A stretch of DNA of 64,000 bases from Terebella lapidaria. Its lineage: Eukaryota; Annelida; Polychaeta; Terebellida; Terebellidae. Numbering within the stretch: the first letter of the stretch is position 1; each line of letters begins with the position of its first letter. Below, one piece after another: positions 43,589-53,975 of this stretch. Location: contig OX424567.1 in the NCBI GenBank assembly GCA_949152475.1, positions 30,343,402 through 30,407,401 of the forward strand, given 5' to 3'. The translations under genes were made by a program, and so were the position numbers. The notes under the pieces were generated by a model. The model did not search any database and had not been told where the DNA came from. It worked only from the letters and a program-made list of their open reading frames with translations.

Positions 43589-44590
43589 TAGCATGACAAC
43601 ACCTTTATGGAATATTGGGTCTACATGGTCATACAATACACCAAAAGAAAGCTTGAAGCTCCAGGAAAACAAATATGTAACAAAATTGACTGTAGGTATT
43701 GATGCACAGGTGCTAGAGCATTTGAAAGAGGGGTACCGTCAGGTCCTTCTGAAGACAAAAAATTAGGGAAAAGTGAAGCTCGCTGTTTACTCGCAAACAA
43801 AACGTGATAATACATATTTCAGGGCTTGAAAAGATTCAATATTAATTACTTTACACATTGCAACATCATACACACTAAAACTATACGACGTTGTTGGTGA
43901 TCACTGTGCCCAAAGTTGTCAAATTTGCCCTCATCAGCCCTGTAGAAGTAGAACAAATGATAACTGAAGCCATTTCTGACAAAGTTCTAGTCACAAAAAA
44001 TTGTTTTAGTTGTAGCACATTGCCTAAGGTACTCCTTTACTGCAATGTTTTCAAAGTTCAATAAAAAAAAATCTTACGAGATATGCCCTAAATAGAATTT
44101 TTCTCTGATGTCGATAGCGAAGCTTGTTTACATGGGCGATAATAGGGGTTTCAAATGCCAACCAATACTAAACAAATGGCGGAAGTGCAGATGAAACACG
44201 ACAGGTCCCTCATTTCAAAGCAATTTCCCGAGCAGTACGGGGGTTTATGATTGAAATATCGTTATATTATGAAAGGAAAAACATTATTTCACAAATTAAA
44301 CCATGTCTAATCGACGACAAGAAGTTTTAACTTAATTTTTGGAGTGAAAAAAAACTTTGAGCTGAACTTTCACCTCCAAACTTGGGACAGATCTCAAAAC
44401 GAGGGTTCTTGTCACCTAGGCCGATGTCTAACCTTTCCATACATACCAAATATGCTATGTAAAAGACTTTCTGATTGGTCGAAAATGACCGTAACATGAC
44501 CCCACCCAAATCTGGTTCAACGAGCTTCACTTTTTTCGCTCCCGCGAAAAACTGCTTGCGCATGCCACCTAGCGGAGTGTTGTCATGCTA
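43589..44590. mobile_element. 1-kb TIR element, non-autonomous
   Basis: The ends are TAGCATGACAACAC and its complement, perfect over 14 bp, flanked by a 7-bp direct repeat GTACAAT (43582-43588 and 44591-44597). An internal 11-bp AGTGAAGCTCG pair is also inverted near both ends. A 78-codon minus frame inside shows no transposase motif. hAT is possible, but the flanking repeat is 7 rather than 8 bp. Confidence 0.6.
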
Positions 44591-44668
44591 GTACAATGCC
44601 CACTAAATTGGTTAGTGCTCCTCGGCTTAGGTTGGATTAGCCTTCTCCACTAAATTTTGCAAAATTTA

Positions 44669-44887
44669 CGAGCCATCCGTCCTAAATTCGCCGCATTCCC
44701 AAAAAAATCGCCAACGTGGATTTCACGCCTTGTATTGTGAATGAAACTAACAAGTTCGATCGTCAATCGAGACTCTGATACCCAATCTTTGTTCCAGTAA
44801 TTTATTTTTCACAAAACGCGTTTCTAAGTTCTGATAATATGGAGTTGGTGAATTTTGGGATGCGGCGAATTTAGGACGGATGGCTCG
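44669..44887. mobile_element. TA-flanked MITE, 219 bp, in the intron
   Basis: Inverted ends of ~35-40 bp begin CGAGCCATCCGTCCTAAATT on both sides, with TA flanks at 44667-44668 and 44888-44889. Size and TA target fit a Tc1/mariner-type MITE. It lies only 17 bp into the intron, next to the splice donor of exon 1. Confidence 0.8.
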
Positions 44888-44910
44888 TAAATGTCCAAAA
44901 TTGCTCTCAC

Positions 44911-45127
44911 CATATCGGATGTAGGTTTGGAGGCAACGTCTTTGAGCTTGACAATAGCGGGCACCTGTTGCGGCTTGGGGTCGAAGTCCAAGGTTTTTCT
45001 TGCCAATCTCGTCATCCGATTCACAAAAATAGTCTCCTTGTCGCCATCAATTTGGCTATGGATGTTCTGCAACTCAACTGCTTCTTTGGAGTCTTCAGCA
45101 AGTTTGAATTGTCTGTGCTTGTTCTGG
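44911..45127 (-). CDS. exon 1 (second part) of the OB-fold gene
   Basis: This is the 3' part of the first coding exon: 213 bp plus the 4-bp target duplication CTGG (45124-45127). It encodes NKHRQFKLAEDSK... and ends with SDM at the donor ATG|GTGAGA. It is separated from the first part (60013-60192) by the 14.9-kb gypsy element. The two parts total 393 coding bases (131 codons), so with exon 2 the gene would encode ~349 residues. The insertion lies in coding sequence, so this allele is very likely inactive. Confidence 0.82.
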
Positions 45128-45871
45128 TGTGAACAGGCTCGACTCGGCTGAGTTTTTAAATTGTTTATTAACAACAAACCTATAAAATGTATAAAAATAG
45201 TGGAAATATACAGCAACAAAATATACACAAAGTTAATAACAAAATATGAATTGAATCCCACGTTCGGACTTGGGATATCCGTTACTGCAATAATATTTCA
45301 ATATTGCGGTATTTAATAAATTCCAATCATTAATACATTAAATGGTCATAATTCACTTAAATCACAATAATTCACATACCCCGTGAGTACTTCCACTTTT
45401 AGTAGAAATAAACATGTCCCGGCGTATACTGCCGTGAAACTTCCCACGTGTGTTAATGCCTGACCGGTCCCTGTCCGTCCGTCTGTCTGCGTGGACAGCT
45501 GAGATGAGACTGACCACTAGTCCGGTCCATATCATAGTGTTATGGCCCGCCACAGATAGTTAAATCTGATTGGACGGTTACAGTCCGCGTCGATTCGTGA
45601 TTGGTCAGCAATGATATGAAGTCATGGTGATAATGATAAACAGGTTATTATTACAATTACTTATTACTACATGAGAATATTAGCAGGGAATATTATGTAG
45701 AAATTATCGGAATAATAATCGGAACAATTCAAAGATTGAACGCAGCGCAAAAGTATAATCACGCATGAACGATATAAACAATACTCGCAATATTAATCGA
45801 ACCTTTATAGCGCATAATGATAATCGAATATATAGACAAGTCATAGCGTTCCCGCATAACGCTCTATTATA
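45128..45871 (-). repeat. 3' LTR of the outer gypsy element
   Basis: In coding orientation it runs TATAATAG...CTGTTCACA. It has a TATA-like TATAAAGG (45802-45809, minus) and AATAAA near its end. The start is TA rather than the usual TG, shared with the other LTR. Just inside it, on the plus strand, lies TGGTGGTAGCGGTGGAT. Confidence 0.93.
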
Positions 45872-46014
45872 TGTGGTGGTAGCGGTGGATTAACATGTCC
45901 TCATGTGCAAAGAAAATAACGCATATACAAGTATACATATAATCAATTTATTCAGATATAGGGTTTACATCCTTATCTATATATACAGGTTCATGTGGTC
46001 TCTCAGCTAATAAG

Positions 46015-47904
46015 CTAAACGCGATCGTAACCATCACTCAGAATTTTTCCAAGGTTTTGACTCAGTGTTGCTCCCAATTGATTCACTGCAGAAGCAAATG
46101 ACGATAACTGTCGCTCTCTAGACAATACTGATCTAGGCTCATTCCTTGGATTACTATGTTTTCCAGCGGTTTTCCTGGTTGAACGACGCACAGCTGGCTG
46201 TATCGGTTTCTTCTGTTTCACTGGTTCTTGTGGTTGCTGAATTTCTCGAGCGGGTCTGGGTAAAGCAAATTCAACATCACTCTGCGGCGGTGATTTAACT
46301 ACACTGTAAGTTACAAATTCATCATCAGATGAATCTTCCGAAGTTGAAACATTATCAGGATCTGTGGAATTTGGAAGATGCTGAGAATATTCGAGCATAT
46401 CGACTCGATTGACGATTTTAGTTTTACCATTACCGTCTAATTCCATTATTTTATATGCACTGTGGTCACCGTCGTACAATTTCTCCACAATGATGTAAGG
46501 TACGGAATCCCAAAAATCTTGAATTTTATTCCGACCTTTGACTCTGTTGCGAAGCAGAACTTTAGTACCGACTGGTAGTTCAGTCTCCTTGGCTTTAACG
46601 TCATTACGTTGCTTCCTTTCGGCTGCTTTCTGATTCAAACGTCTGTTTGCCTGCTCAAGCATCTGCTGCAAACGCTTGTGGTGTTGAGACACGTATAAAT
46701 CAACATTTACAGAACTATCATCATACTGCGAAACACCTAGAATGTTATCTAACGGGAGTCGCGGTTTCCAGCCAAAAAATAGCTGATACGGAGCAAAATT
46801 AGTGCTAGCATGCGGCGTACAATTGTAACTATACACTAATTCAGGTAGATACTTGGGCCAATTCTGCTTTTGTTCCTGTTGCAGAGTTCTCAAGAGATCA
46901 TGCATAGTTCTATTGAATCTCTCACACTGAGAATTACTCTCTGGTCTATAAGGAGAAGTTTTCGTCTTCTTAATTCCGTAGATCTTGCATAGTTCAGCGA
47001 TAATTTTGTTTTCAAAGGATCGTCCTTGATCGCTATGGATCCTGTCAGGCATGCCTAATTTGAGAAACCATTCTTTTACTAAGACTTTTGCCACAGTTGA
47101 AGCAGTTTGATCCTTGCAAGGGATTGCTAACGTGTACTTTGAGAACACATCCGTCATAACCAACACGTTTTCTACACCTGACGTAGACGATTCCAATGGA
47201 GTAAAATCTATGGCGACACACGACAACGGTTTAGAAGCCAAAAGATGACACATTTTATTCACGATTTTCGGAACAGGCGCCTTGGCAACTTTACACCTCA
47301 GACAATAATTACAGTAATTTTGGACAAATTTATAGTAACCTGGCCAATAGAAACGATGTTTTACCAAAGAAAAGGTACGATCTATACCTTGATGACCATT
47401 CTTATCATGGAGATGATTCAAAGCCAAATTTTGAAGACAGTTTGGAAGAATAATTTGTGTTATCTGAACACCATTGTCCAGTATATTCCTGCAAAGTATA
47501 CCGTTAACGACAGTCAGTTGATCCCATTTTGTCAATAGCTGCTTGACTTTTGTTGATTCCTGTTTAAGTCGATCTCGTGGCGGTCTCTCCTTAGACTCCA
47601 CGTATTGCGTGACCTTGTGGATGTCTGTATCGTCCTGCTGCAGTCGAGATACATCTATCGAAGAAAACGAAAGAGATGAGCACAAAGCTATATATGAGTA
47701 ATCAGTAGTAATCAGATTATTTACACACTCACATAATAGTTCATCATCTAAGCGAGATGGAGAACAGACATCAGCAGAATTAGTTAGTTCTGACGTGATT
47801 TCACATACATCAGGACTATCCTGTACTGGATAACGACTTAAGGCATCAGCGTTTGCGTTATGCTTCTTTGAGCGATACTTCATTTCAAAATTGAACTCTG
47901 ACAA
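46015..47904 (-). CDS. outer gypsy pol: integrase region
   Basis: A 629-codon frame. It starts in the RNase H tail (HNANADALSRYP), then the integrase HHCC finger (HLHDKNGH...YCLRC), the DDE core (IDFTPLE, HSDQGRSFEN, SQCERFNRT) and a C-terminal tail rich in Ser, Asp and Arg that ends ~143 bp before the 3' LTR. It mediates insertion of element DNA. Confidence 0.93.
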   Translation of the reverse strand: MSEFNFEMKYRSKKHNANADALSRYPVQDSPDVCEITSELTNSADVCSPSRLDDELLCECVNNLITTDYSYIALCSSLSFSSIDVSRLQQDDTDIHKVTQYVESKERPPRDRLKQESTKVKQLLTKWDQLTVVNGILCRNILDNGVQITQIILPNCLQNLALNHLHDKNGHQGIDRTFSLVKHRFYWPGYYKFVQNYCNYCLRCKVAKAPVPKIVNKMCHLLASKPLSCVAIDFTPLESSTSGVENVLVMTDVFSKYTLAIPCKDQTASTVAKVLVKEWFLKLGMPDRIHSDQGRSFENKIIAELCKIYGIKKTKTSPYRPESNSQCERFNRTMHDLLRTLQQEQKQNWPKYLPELVYSYNCTPHASTNFAPYQLFFGWKPRLPLDNILGVSQYDDSSVNVDLYVSQHHKRLQQMLEQANRRLNQKAAERKQRNDVKAKETELPVGTKVLLRNRVKGRNKIQDFWDSVPYIIVEKLYDGDHSAYKIMELDGNGKTKIVNRVDMLEYSQHLPNSTDPDNVSTSEDSSDDEFVTYSVVKSPPQSDVEFALPRPAREIQQPQEPVKQKKPIQPAVRRSTRKTAGKHSNPRNEPRSVLSRERQLSSFASAVNQLGATLSQNLGKILSDGYDRV

Positions 47905-49149
47905 TTATGTAAGCCAGCTCATTTCAATTGCAGTCTTCTTTGTATTCAACGTATGACTGAGCGGGTTATTGTCAGTGAGCAACGTAAAGAAATTACCATA
48001 GAGATAATCTCTAAATTTCTTGGTTACTGCCCACATAACAGCAAGCATCTCTAGCTTGGTGGAGCTGTAATTTTTCATGCTTTTCTCGCTTTCTTTGAGA
48101 GTTCTACTTGCATACGCAATGACAACCTTTTTATCATTCTGATTTTGTGACAGGACAGCACCTAAACCTTTCAGTGATGCATCTGTTTCTACTATGAACG
48201 GTAAATTAAAATCAGGAAACCCCAAGATCGGAGCGTTCGTTAGTTTCTGTTTCAGCAAATCAAAAATGGACTGATGCTCCTTTGTCCACCTGGACACAAT
48301 TTCCGTCTTAGGCGTTTTTCCCTTCGTGGTCTTGGAAAATAGAGCATACAGAGGTGAACATATCTGAGCAAAATTACGAATGAAACGACGATAGTATCCA
48401 CACAACGACACAAACGACCTGAGTTCTCTCTCTGTCTTGGGAACAGGGAACTCCTCAATTGCACGGACTTTCTCGGGATTAGTCTGGACGCCCTTCGCTG
48501 AAACCGTATGACCTAGATAAACCACACTTTCCTTGAACAAATGGCACTTGCTCGGTTTGAGCTTCAAACCGTGAGCTCGCAAACGTTGAAAAACATTCTC
48601 TAGGGTTTTCAACATGCCATCTACATCGGAACTGTAGGCCAAAATGTCATCCAAGTATATGACAAGGTTATCATCCAGACACAAATCACCAAACGTTTTA
48701 CCCATCAACCGAGAAAAGGTAGCCGGACTATTACAGAGACCAAAAGGTAGACGTTCGAATTCATAAAGAGACCCAAGAGCGCGGAAAGCCGTCTTGTGCT
48801 TGTCATCCTCGTGTAAAGCAACTTGCAAATACCCTTGTGTAAGGTCGAGGGACGAAAAATACTTGGACCCCTTTAACTTCTCGATAGATTCCTCTATGCG
48901 CGGTAAAGGATACGCGTCCTTGACGGTTTTCTTATTGAGACTACGATAATCTACACATAGCCTAATACTGTTATCGCGCTTCCGAACAATAACCATTTGA
49001 GAAGCATACGGACTATCGCTTTCTCTGATAATGTCCTTTTTAAGCCACTCTTGCAAAACTTTCCTGACTTCCGGAATTAAGTTGGGTGGAACACGACGAT
49101 CGGGTTGTTTGATCGGAACATCATCTGTTGTGGAAATGCGGTGCTTCAC
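47905..49149 (-). CDS. outer gypsy pol: reverse transcriptase / RNase H
   Basis: A 414-codon frame with RT motifs CVDYRSLN, SSLDLTQGY, FGLCNSPATF and YLDDILAYS, then RNase H (ETDASLKGLGAVLSQ, SSTKLEMLAV). It ends upstream of the nested element insertion in pol. The protease side continues beyond the nested element at 56286-57222. Confidence 0.93.
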   Translation of the reverse strand: MKHRISTTDDVPIKQPDRRVPPNLIPEVRKVLQEWLKKDIIRESDSPYASQMVIVRKRDNSIRLCVDYRSLNKKTVKDAYPLPRIEESIEKLKGSKYFSSLDLTQGYLQVALHEDDKHKTAFRALGSLYEFERLPFGLCNSPATFSRLMGKTFGDLCLDDNLVIYLDDILAYSSDVDGMLKTLENVFQRLRAHGLKLKPSKCHLFKESVVYLGHTVSAKGVQTNPEKVRAIEEFPVPKTERELRSFVSLCGYYRRFIRNFAQICSPLYALFSKTTKGKTPKTEIVSRWTKEHQSIFDLLKQKLTNAPILGFPDFNLPFIVETDASLKGLGAVLSQNQNDKKVVIAYASRTLKESEKSMKNYSSTKLEMLAVMWAVTKKFRDYLYGNFFTLLTDNNPLSHTLNTKKTAIEMSWLT

Positions 49150-49157
49150 AACATCAG

Positions 49158-49893
49158 TGTAAAGTTATTGACTACCGTCCGCTCTTCGGGATCCTCGAGG
49201 ATAGTCCTCTCTCATCCGAGTCCTTGCGGACGCGCATCCGCTATTCCGGATCCTTGCGGCAGGGCCGCTCACCGGAGGTCGCGGCGGACACGGTAACTAC
49301 TTCAGCATTAACGGTAACCAGGTAACAGCCCACCCGACACTCCCAGGCCTACGGACACCGTTCAGGAACTAGTTCATCCCTGCGGTGTTAACTGGCGGGG
49401 CCTGGCGAGCCGCGGTCTGCCTCGGGGACGGAACCCCGTACAGTCCGACATGCTGGCCAGAGCCTCTGTCACACGTCCCGGGAAGGGAGAGAGCTGGCGA
49501 TCCACAGGGCCGAAGGCCCCCGAGTCAGCAACTTGTCTCTCCCAGCCCGGGCCTCCCCATGGAAATCGTCCCCAGGGCTCTAGGAGCCCACTACTCACAA
49601 ACAGGGAACACAAAGCTCATGGCGAGCCTTGCGTGCGTCCTGTCTCTCGATCTTGGACAATCTCCTCGATTGAGTCGCTTCCAGTGTATATATAATACAC
49701 CAGAAACTGTAGGGCGCACGCGAGGTTTAATCGATCCATTGTTATAGTTTACTGGAGCGTAAATTACAATACGTCGCCGTGGCAACGCACGCTCGAACGG
49801 AGCATGTCAAAACAAGGCCAAGTACGAAAAGGCCACATAAATGGCATTTATGTTTACAATCACCTGCCGCGTGCTTAGGGCAAAATCGCCACA
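49158..49893 (-). repeat. 3' LTR of nested element
   Basis: 736 bp; in element orientation TGTGGCGA...CTTTACA. A polypurine tract AAGAAGGAGGTAA (minus, 49894-49906) directly abuts it, which fixes the orientation. Confidence 0.93.
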
Positions 49894-49906
49894 TTACCTC
49901 CTTCTT

Positions 49907-50419
49907 ACAATGTTGGTCCCCAACATGTTCCGCCCGCGCCCAAAATGCTCGAAACCCGACGAAGGCTTCGCATGGCGGGGGCCGGAAGAAGGCAAGATGG
50001 CAACGCCCGGAAGTCACGGCGCAAACACTAGGACTTTAAGAGTCCCTTTTGGAAGAATGGGGAACTACCCCCGGACTTACGGAGTAAACTATAACGCGCT
50101 TTGCAATTTTGAATAAACCCTCATAAACAAGCTAAAATTTTGACCGAGGTGGTCCAAAACCGTGTGATGACCTTGGAAGGTCATCCGTTATAAAAGGACG
50201 GTGTGTCGAGTCTTTGGAATATCTTTAAGGTTAGACTTTAAATTTAGAAATTTTGTAAAACGACACACCGAGTGATCAAAAGTGATAGTACCTCTAAAAA
50301 TGTTGCCGACCGCCCTGCCGGCCGGCTCCTCAGATCCGCAGGACGGGTCTGAGGCAGGGCGGAGCCGCGGAAGCGACTCCGGCACGCCGCCGCACAAGTG
50401 CAGCGACGAGGCTAGCACC
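49907..50419 (-). other. 3' non-coding region of nested element
   Basis: Between the accessory frame and the polypurine tract. It contains an inverted pair GGTGTGTCG / CGACACACC (near 50200 and 50261) and, on the plus strand, TATAAAAG at 50189-50196. No coding. Confidence 0.6.
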
Positions 50420-53400
50420 CTAGCCTTCCTCCATCGTCATGGGCTCCTCATCCGTGCCGCCTGTCTTGGGGTCTGGCGGCGGTGACGAGTCCCTACGCCG
50501 TGGAAGCAGCGGAGCCGGCAGAGTGAAAGCCGGCTGCACGGGCGGATGAGGCAGGCCCGGTGGAGCTTGCAGGGGCTTTTGCGGTGAGCCCTGCAATCCG
50601 GGTCCTGACGGAGCCATCACGACGGAGGCCGGTAGAGAGGTCGCGCCGAGATCTGCAATGGCGCGGAACATCTCCACCGTATCGCGGGTGCGCTGTGGAC
50701 CGGCCGTCCGTTCTCCCCACACCTGGACTAGGTATGGGTAGATGGCCAGCTCCAAAGCGGCATCCGCGCGCCGGAGAGCCGCCTGGTTCAGGGCGGACGA
50801 CTCGGGGTCATCGACGCCCTGGAGTAGGCGAGTCCGAGCGGCCTCGGCTTCGTCAAGACGACGCCGTAGCTGCTCATTCTCAGCCTCCAGGTGCTCCATC
50901 CGTGCGGCTACCTCTGGGGCGGGGGCGGACGCCCCGGACTGCTCGGCAAGAGCGGGGGTCCGACCCTGGTCGAACGCGCGCCGCTCAATGACGGCCGACA
51001 AAGTCCGGTAGCTCTCTAGGCTCCGCCGGGTGCCTTCCATGAGGCCCTGGTCGTATGCGAGATCGCATGCGACACGGGAGGCCTCGGCGCGGCACCGGCT
51101 GAACCGATCCAGAGAGCTGTCCATCTCCGCCACAAGGTACTCCGCCGCTCGGGTGAGTCGACCACGCTGGGGGTGATCCCAGGGGTGCTCCTCCCGAGCG
51201 CGGACCAACGCGGCTACACCTGCGGACCCCAAGTCACGAATGGCTCGGGGCACCGGCAGGTTCACCAACGCCGGGTCACCGGGGATCCGGTCCATACCAT
51301 CGCGACGATGGCCGACCGCCTGGCCTACAGACTCGCGGAAAGTCTCGTAGACGCTGGCGGTCGTGGGACCGAGCCTCCGGCGTACGTCCGCCGTGGCGTC
51401 GAGGGGGTCCAAGTCCAGAGAGGCGGTGCTTTGCCATCCCGCGGACGTCCCCTCAACTACCAACGAGGACGCGGACGTCGACCTCGAGAGAGGTACCGCA
51501 CGTCCGCTACTGCTCGCAACCGAGGGAGTCACGCGTGGGGTCCTTGGCGGGACCACCGACGCGGTACTCGAGGAGGCGGAGGTGTCTGCCACCACCCGTC
51601 CCTCAGACGGACCCGCGGGTACCGTCACCTCGAGCAAGCCCGGGAAATCCTCCTGAGTCAGCGCACCCGGAGACTGCAGGGGCGTCGTCCCGGCCGGAGC
51701 CTTTCCGGCGGACGAGCTCTTCCCCTGAGTCTTCGGCTGGGGGCGCGGCTTAGGAGAAGCCACTCGTGTCTTGGCCGCGATCTGCGGCATCTCCGACACG
51801 ACCATGGTCACCCGGTGCCGTTCTTCACCTGCCTGGGTCGCCGGCGGTTGACGGACAGCCTCTGCTGCTGTCCGGGCGGCTTCCGCCGCCTGGTACTCCG
51901 CCGGGGTCTGGCCCATTGACGCTGTCAGGCGAGCGGTGTAGCTCGAGCCCGCGGACACAACGCCAGACTCCTTCCAGGCATCGTCCATGATGCGCTGTGC
52001 AAAGCGCCATGGACCCCAGTGAAAGAATCGGTGCTTCACCGTTCCTGACGTAGTCATGAACGATGCCACCCTCGGTGGAATGTATCCAAAATTGAATACA
52101 GGCCCCACTTCACCACCAACGGTGTGAAGTCCCTCACCGCGGTGTGCACCCGAGCGGTGATTATTAAGGGCCTCCAAACTGGCGAAATATCGTTGCTGAG
52201 GTCTACTGGAGTAGCACCTCTTGCAAACGAACATTCTCATCCAGGGGTAGTGGTACCCCGCAATATGTCGACTCAAGTGGTCGTAGGAAGGATACCTACG
52301 ATCCCGGTTGAGCGCAAGGTGCGGGTCCTCATACCCGTCCAGGGATTCCGGACAGAGTTGGCATATTACACCCTCCTCTGTCTCGGGCGGCAACCCGACA
52401 CGCTCCTCGTCCGTGAGTGGACGAGGCCGTGTGAAAGGCGTGTCGGCCGCCGCGCCGGCCGCCGCTGTGTGGCGCCCTTGCGGATCCCTGCCATACCGCG
52501 GGAGGAACATGTGTCCCTGACGGACTCCAGGGAGTTCGGGGCCCATTTCGGCCCGCAGCCTCTGGATAGAGGGCTGCTCCGAGGACGACCGTTTCTTCTT
52601 TTTGGCCGCCCCCGAACGATTCTCCGACCTGGTTTGTCGGGGCACACTCTTCCCGCGTGGGGGCGCGGCCCTCTGTTGCTGCGCAACGAAGGACCGCCGT
52701 CCCGCTTCCAGTGCGGCGTCAGACAGGTGGACCCCGTCTTTCTCCGCGCGCTTCCGGAGGAGTTCTAAACGAAGATCTCCCTCCTTCGGCACGGGACGCC
52801 CTCGGTCCACTGGACTCGACCCCACCTCCGCAGCTCCGGTAGGTTTCTTGGTACCGGAGGAAGAAGGAGAGGAGGTTCCTTTCGGTGCCTGGATAGGCAC
52901 CCACTTACTGGAACCTCCCGCGCCCGGGCCGGATCCCGCGGAGGCGCCGCCCGCACCAGATCCCGAGGGATTAGGCGTCTTGGCGTCTCCGGGTTTGGTG
53001 GAGGACCCTTTCTGGCCGCCCGGCTTAGGCGCCAGTGGCTGAGGTCCTCCGGACTTCGATCCGGTTTGAGGCGAGGGGCCGCCGGACTTCTTTTTCCGGT
53101 GCGGCCGCTTCTTCTTCTTTTTCTTCGGAGGCGAGGAGGCCGGGTCCGGGTCGGATCCGGCCTCAGATTGCCCGCGCTCAGAGGCTTCCAGCTCTTGCTG
53201 GGCTCTCCACTGCTTCTGGGCAATCTCCCGGGCTCGACGGCGAGTACGCCTAGAGACGGGCGATGTAAACCCGTCATCTCGGTTCTCGGTCTCCTTCGAG
53301 CCAGACTCCTGTTCCTGAGGCGGCGCTTGGGATGCGGCTTCCTCAGCCGCGTCAACCTGCTCCGCCCAAGTCCCAGGGGCCTTCTGGTCGTGCGGACCAG

Positions 53401-53866
53401 ACTCCGCAGGTAAGGACACCGAGGAGTTCTCGGCGGAACCGGTGTCCGGACGGCTACGGCCATCCGGACGGGTTTCCGCACGAGTACTCTCATCCGGACC
53501 CAAAGACGCAAGCATCTCCGGGTGCGGATGCAACTCAATATCCACATCCACGAGTCCCGCACCACCGCAGTCCATCACCTCTTCCATACGAGGAAAAGGT
53601 GACGGATTCAAGAGCTGCTCGGCGCCTGGCGTGGCCGAGTCACTCTCTGCGGGGCGGTCCTCCGCGACCTCGCTCTCGGACTCGGTTCCTGTGTAAGAAC
53701 CAGAGCCGGAGCTGGATTCCGCAGAACCCATCTCTTCGCCTTCGGAGACATGTTCATTGTCCACATCCTCAGGCTTAGCTAGGGGTCTCGAGTACACACT
53801 AGTGCGCTCTAGAGACCCCTCCTCCCTTCCCACATCACTACCCCAGCCGTCACTTGACTCTGACAT
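50420..53866 (-). CDS. giant zinc-finger accessory protein of nested element
   Basis: The open frame extends to 54025, but the best start is the ATG at 53864-53866 (MSESSDGWGSD), giving ~1148 residues. The numbers below count from 54025. Residues ~60-500 are acidic, then Pro/Ser/Lys-rich and disordered, with a KKKKKKRPHRKKK basic patch that could be a nuclear signal. About 550-630 holds two Cys/His fingers (CQLC...HIAGYH and CKRC...HRSGAH). Near 668 is a FFHWGPWRFAQ motif. About 1040-1075 is a coiled coil (EHLEAENEQLRRRL). There is no enzyme motif and no membrane segment. The overall plan recalls the zinc-finger frame of the 17.5-kb element; homology is not established. Confidence 0.75.
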   Translation of the reverse strand: MSESSDGWGSDVGREEGSLERTSVYSRPLAKPEDVDNEHVSEGEEMGSAESSSGSGSYTGTESESEVAEDRPAESDSATPGAEQLLNPSPFPRMEEVMDCGGAGLVDVDIELHPHPEMLASLGPDESTRAETRPDGRSRPDTGSAENSSVSLPAESGPHDQKAPGTWAEQVDAAEEAASQAPPQEQESGSKETENRDDGFTSPVSRRTRRRAREIAQKQWRAQQELEASERGQSEAGSDPDPASSPPKKKKKKRPHRKKKSGGPSPQTGSKSGGPQPLAPKPGGQKGSSTKPGDAKTPNPSGSGAGGASAGSGPGAGGSSKWVPIQAPKGTSSPSSSGTKKPTGAAEVGSSPVDRGRPVPKEGDLRLELLRKRAEKDGVHLSDAALEAGRRSFVAQQQRAAPPRGKSVPRQTRSENRSGAAKKKKRSSSEQPSIQRLRAEMGPELPGVRQGHMFLPRYGRDPQGRHTAAAGAAADTPFTRPRPLTDEERVGLPPETEEGVICQLCPESLDGYEDPHLALNRDRRYPSYDHLSRHIAGYHYPWMRMFVCKRCYSSRPQQRYFASLEALNNHRSGAHRGEGLHTVGGEVGPVFNFGYIPPRVASFMTTSGTVKHRFFHWGPWRFAQRIMDDAWKESGVVSAGSSYTARLTASMGQTPAEYQAAEAARTAAEAVRQPPATQAGEERHRVTMVVSEMPQIAAKTRVASPKPRPQPKTQGKSSSAGKAPAGTTPLQSPGALTQEDFPGLLEVTVPAGPSEGRVVADTSASSSTASVVPPRTPRVTPSVASSSGRAVPLSRSTSASSLVVEGTSAGWQSTASLDLDPLDATADVRRRLGPTTASVYETFRESVGQAVGHRRDGMDRIPGDPALVNLPVPRAIRDLGSAGVAALVRAREEHPWDHPQRGRLTRAAEYLVAEMDSSLDRFSRCRAEASRVACDLAYDQGLMEGTRRSLESYRTLSAVIERRAFDQGRTPALAEQSGASAPAPEVAARMEHLEAENEQLRRRLDEAEAARTRLLQGVDDPESSALNQAALRRADAALELAIYPYLVQVWGERTAGPQRTRDTVEMFRAIADLGATSLPASVVMAPSGPGLQGSPQKPLQAPPGLPHPPVQPAFTLPAPLLPRRRDSSPPPDPKTGGTDEEPMTMEEG

Positions 53867-53975
53867 CAAGCGCTCTAATCGCTCTAAACACTGGGAGTCA
53901 GATCCGCAGATCCGTCTCCACCAGTGCCGAGCGCTTGAATGACCAGTAAGTGTCGAGTTACATTGATTATAGGCA

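Larger units (their letters stand above)
41145..44910 (-). other. intron of the OB-fold gene
   Basis: A 3766-bp phase-0 intron with donor GTGAGA (44905-44910) and acceptor CAG ending at 41145. It is packed with small non-autonomous elements at 42348-42978, 43095-43531, 43589-44590 and 44669-44887. The part 41166-42347 holds no signal I recognise. Confidence 0.75.

Noticed and set aside
44824-44910. Extension of OB-fold exon 1 into the downstream open frame
   Set aside because: The frame runs into the MITE inverted repeat; the GTGAGA donor at 44905-44910 gives a phase-0 join to exon 2.
50560-53778. Long plus-strand frames opposite the giant accessory protein (e.g. 51173-51919, 52124-52768)
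   Set aside because: They are antisense shadows in GC-rich DNA, with Arg/Pro/Ser-rich composition and no domains.
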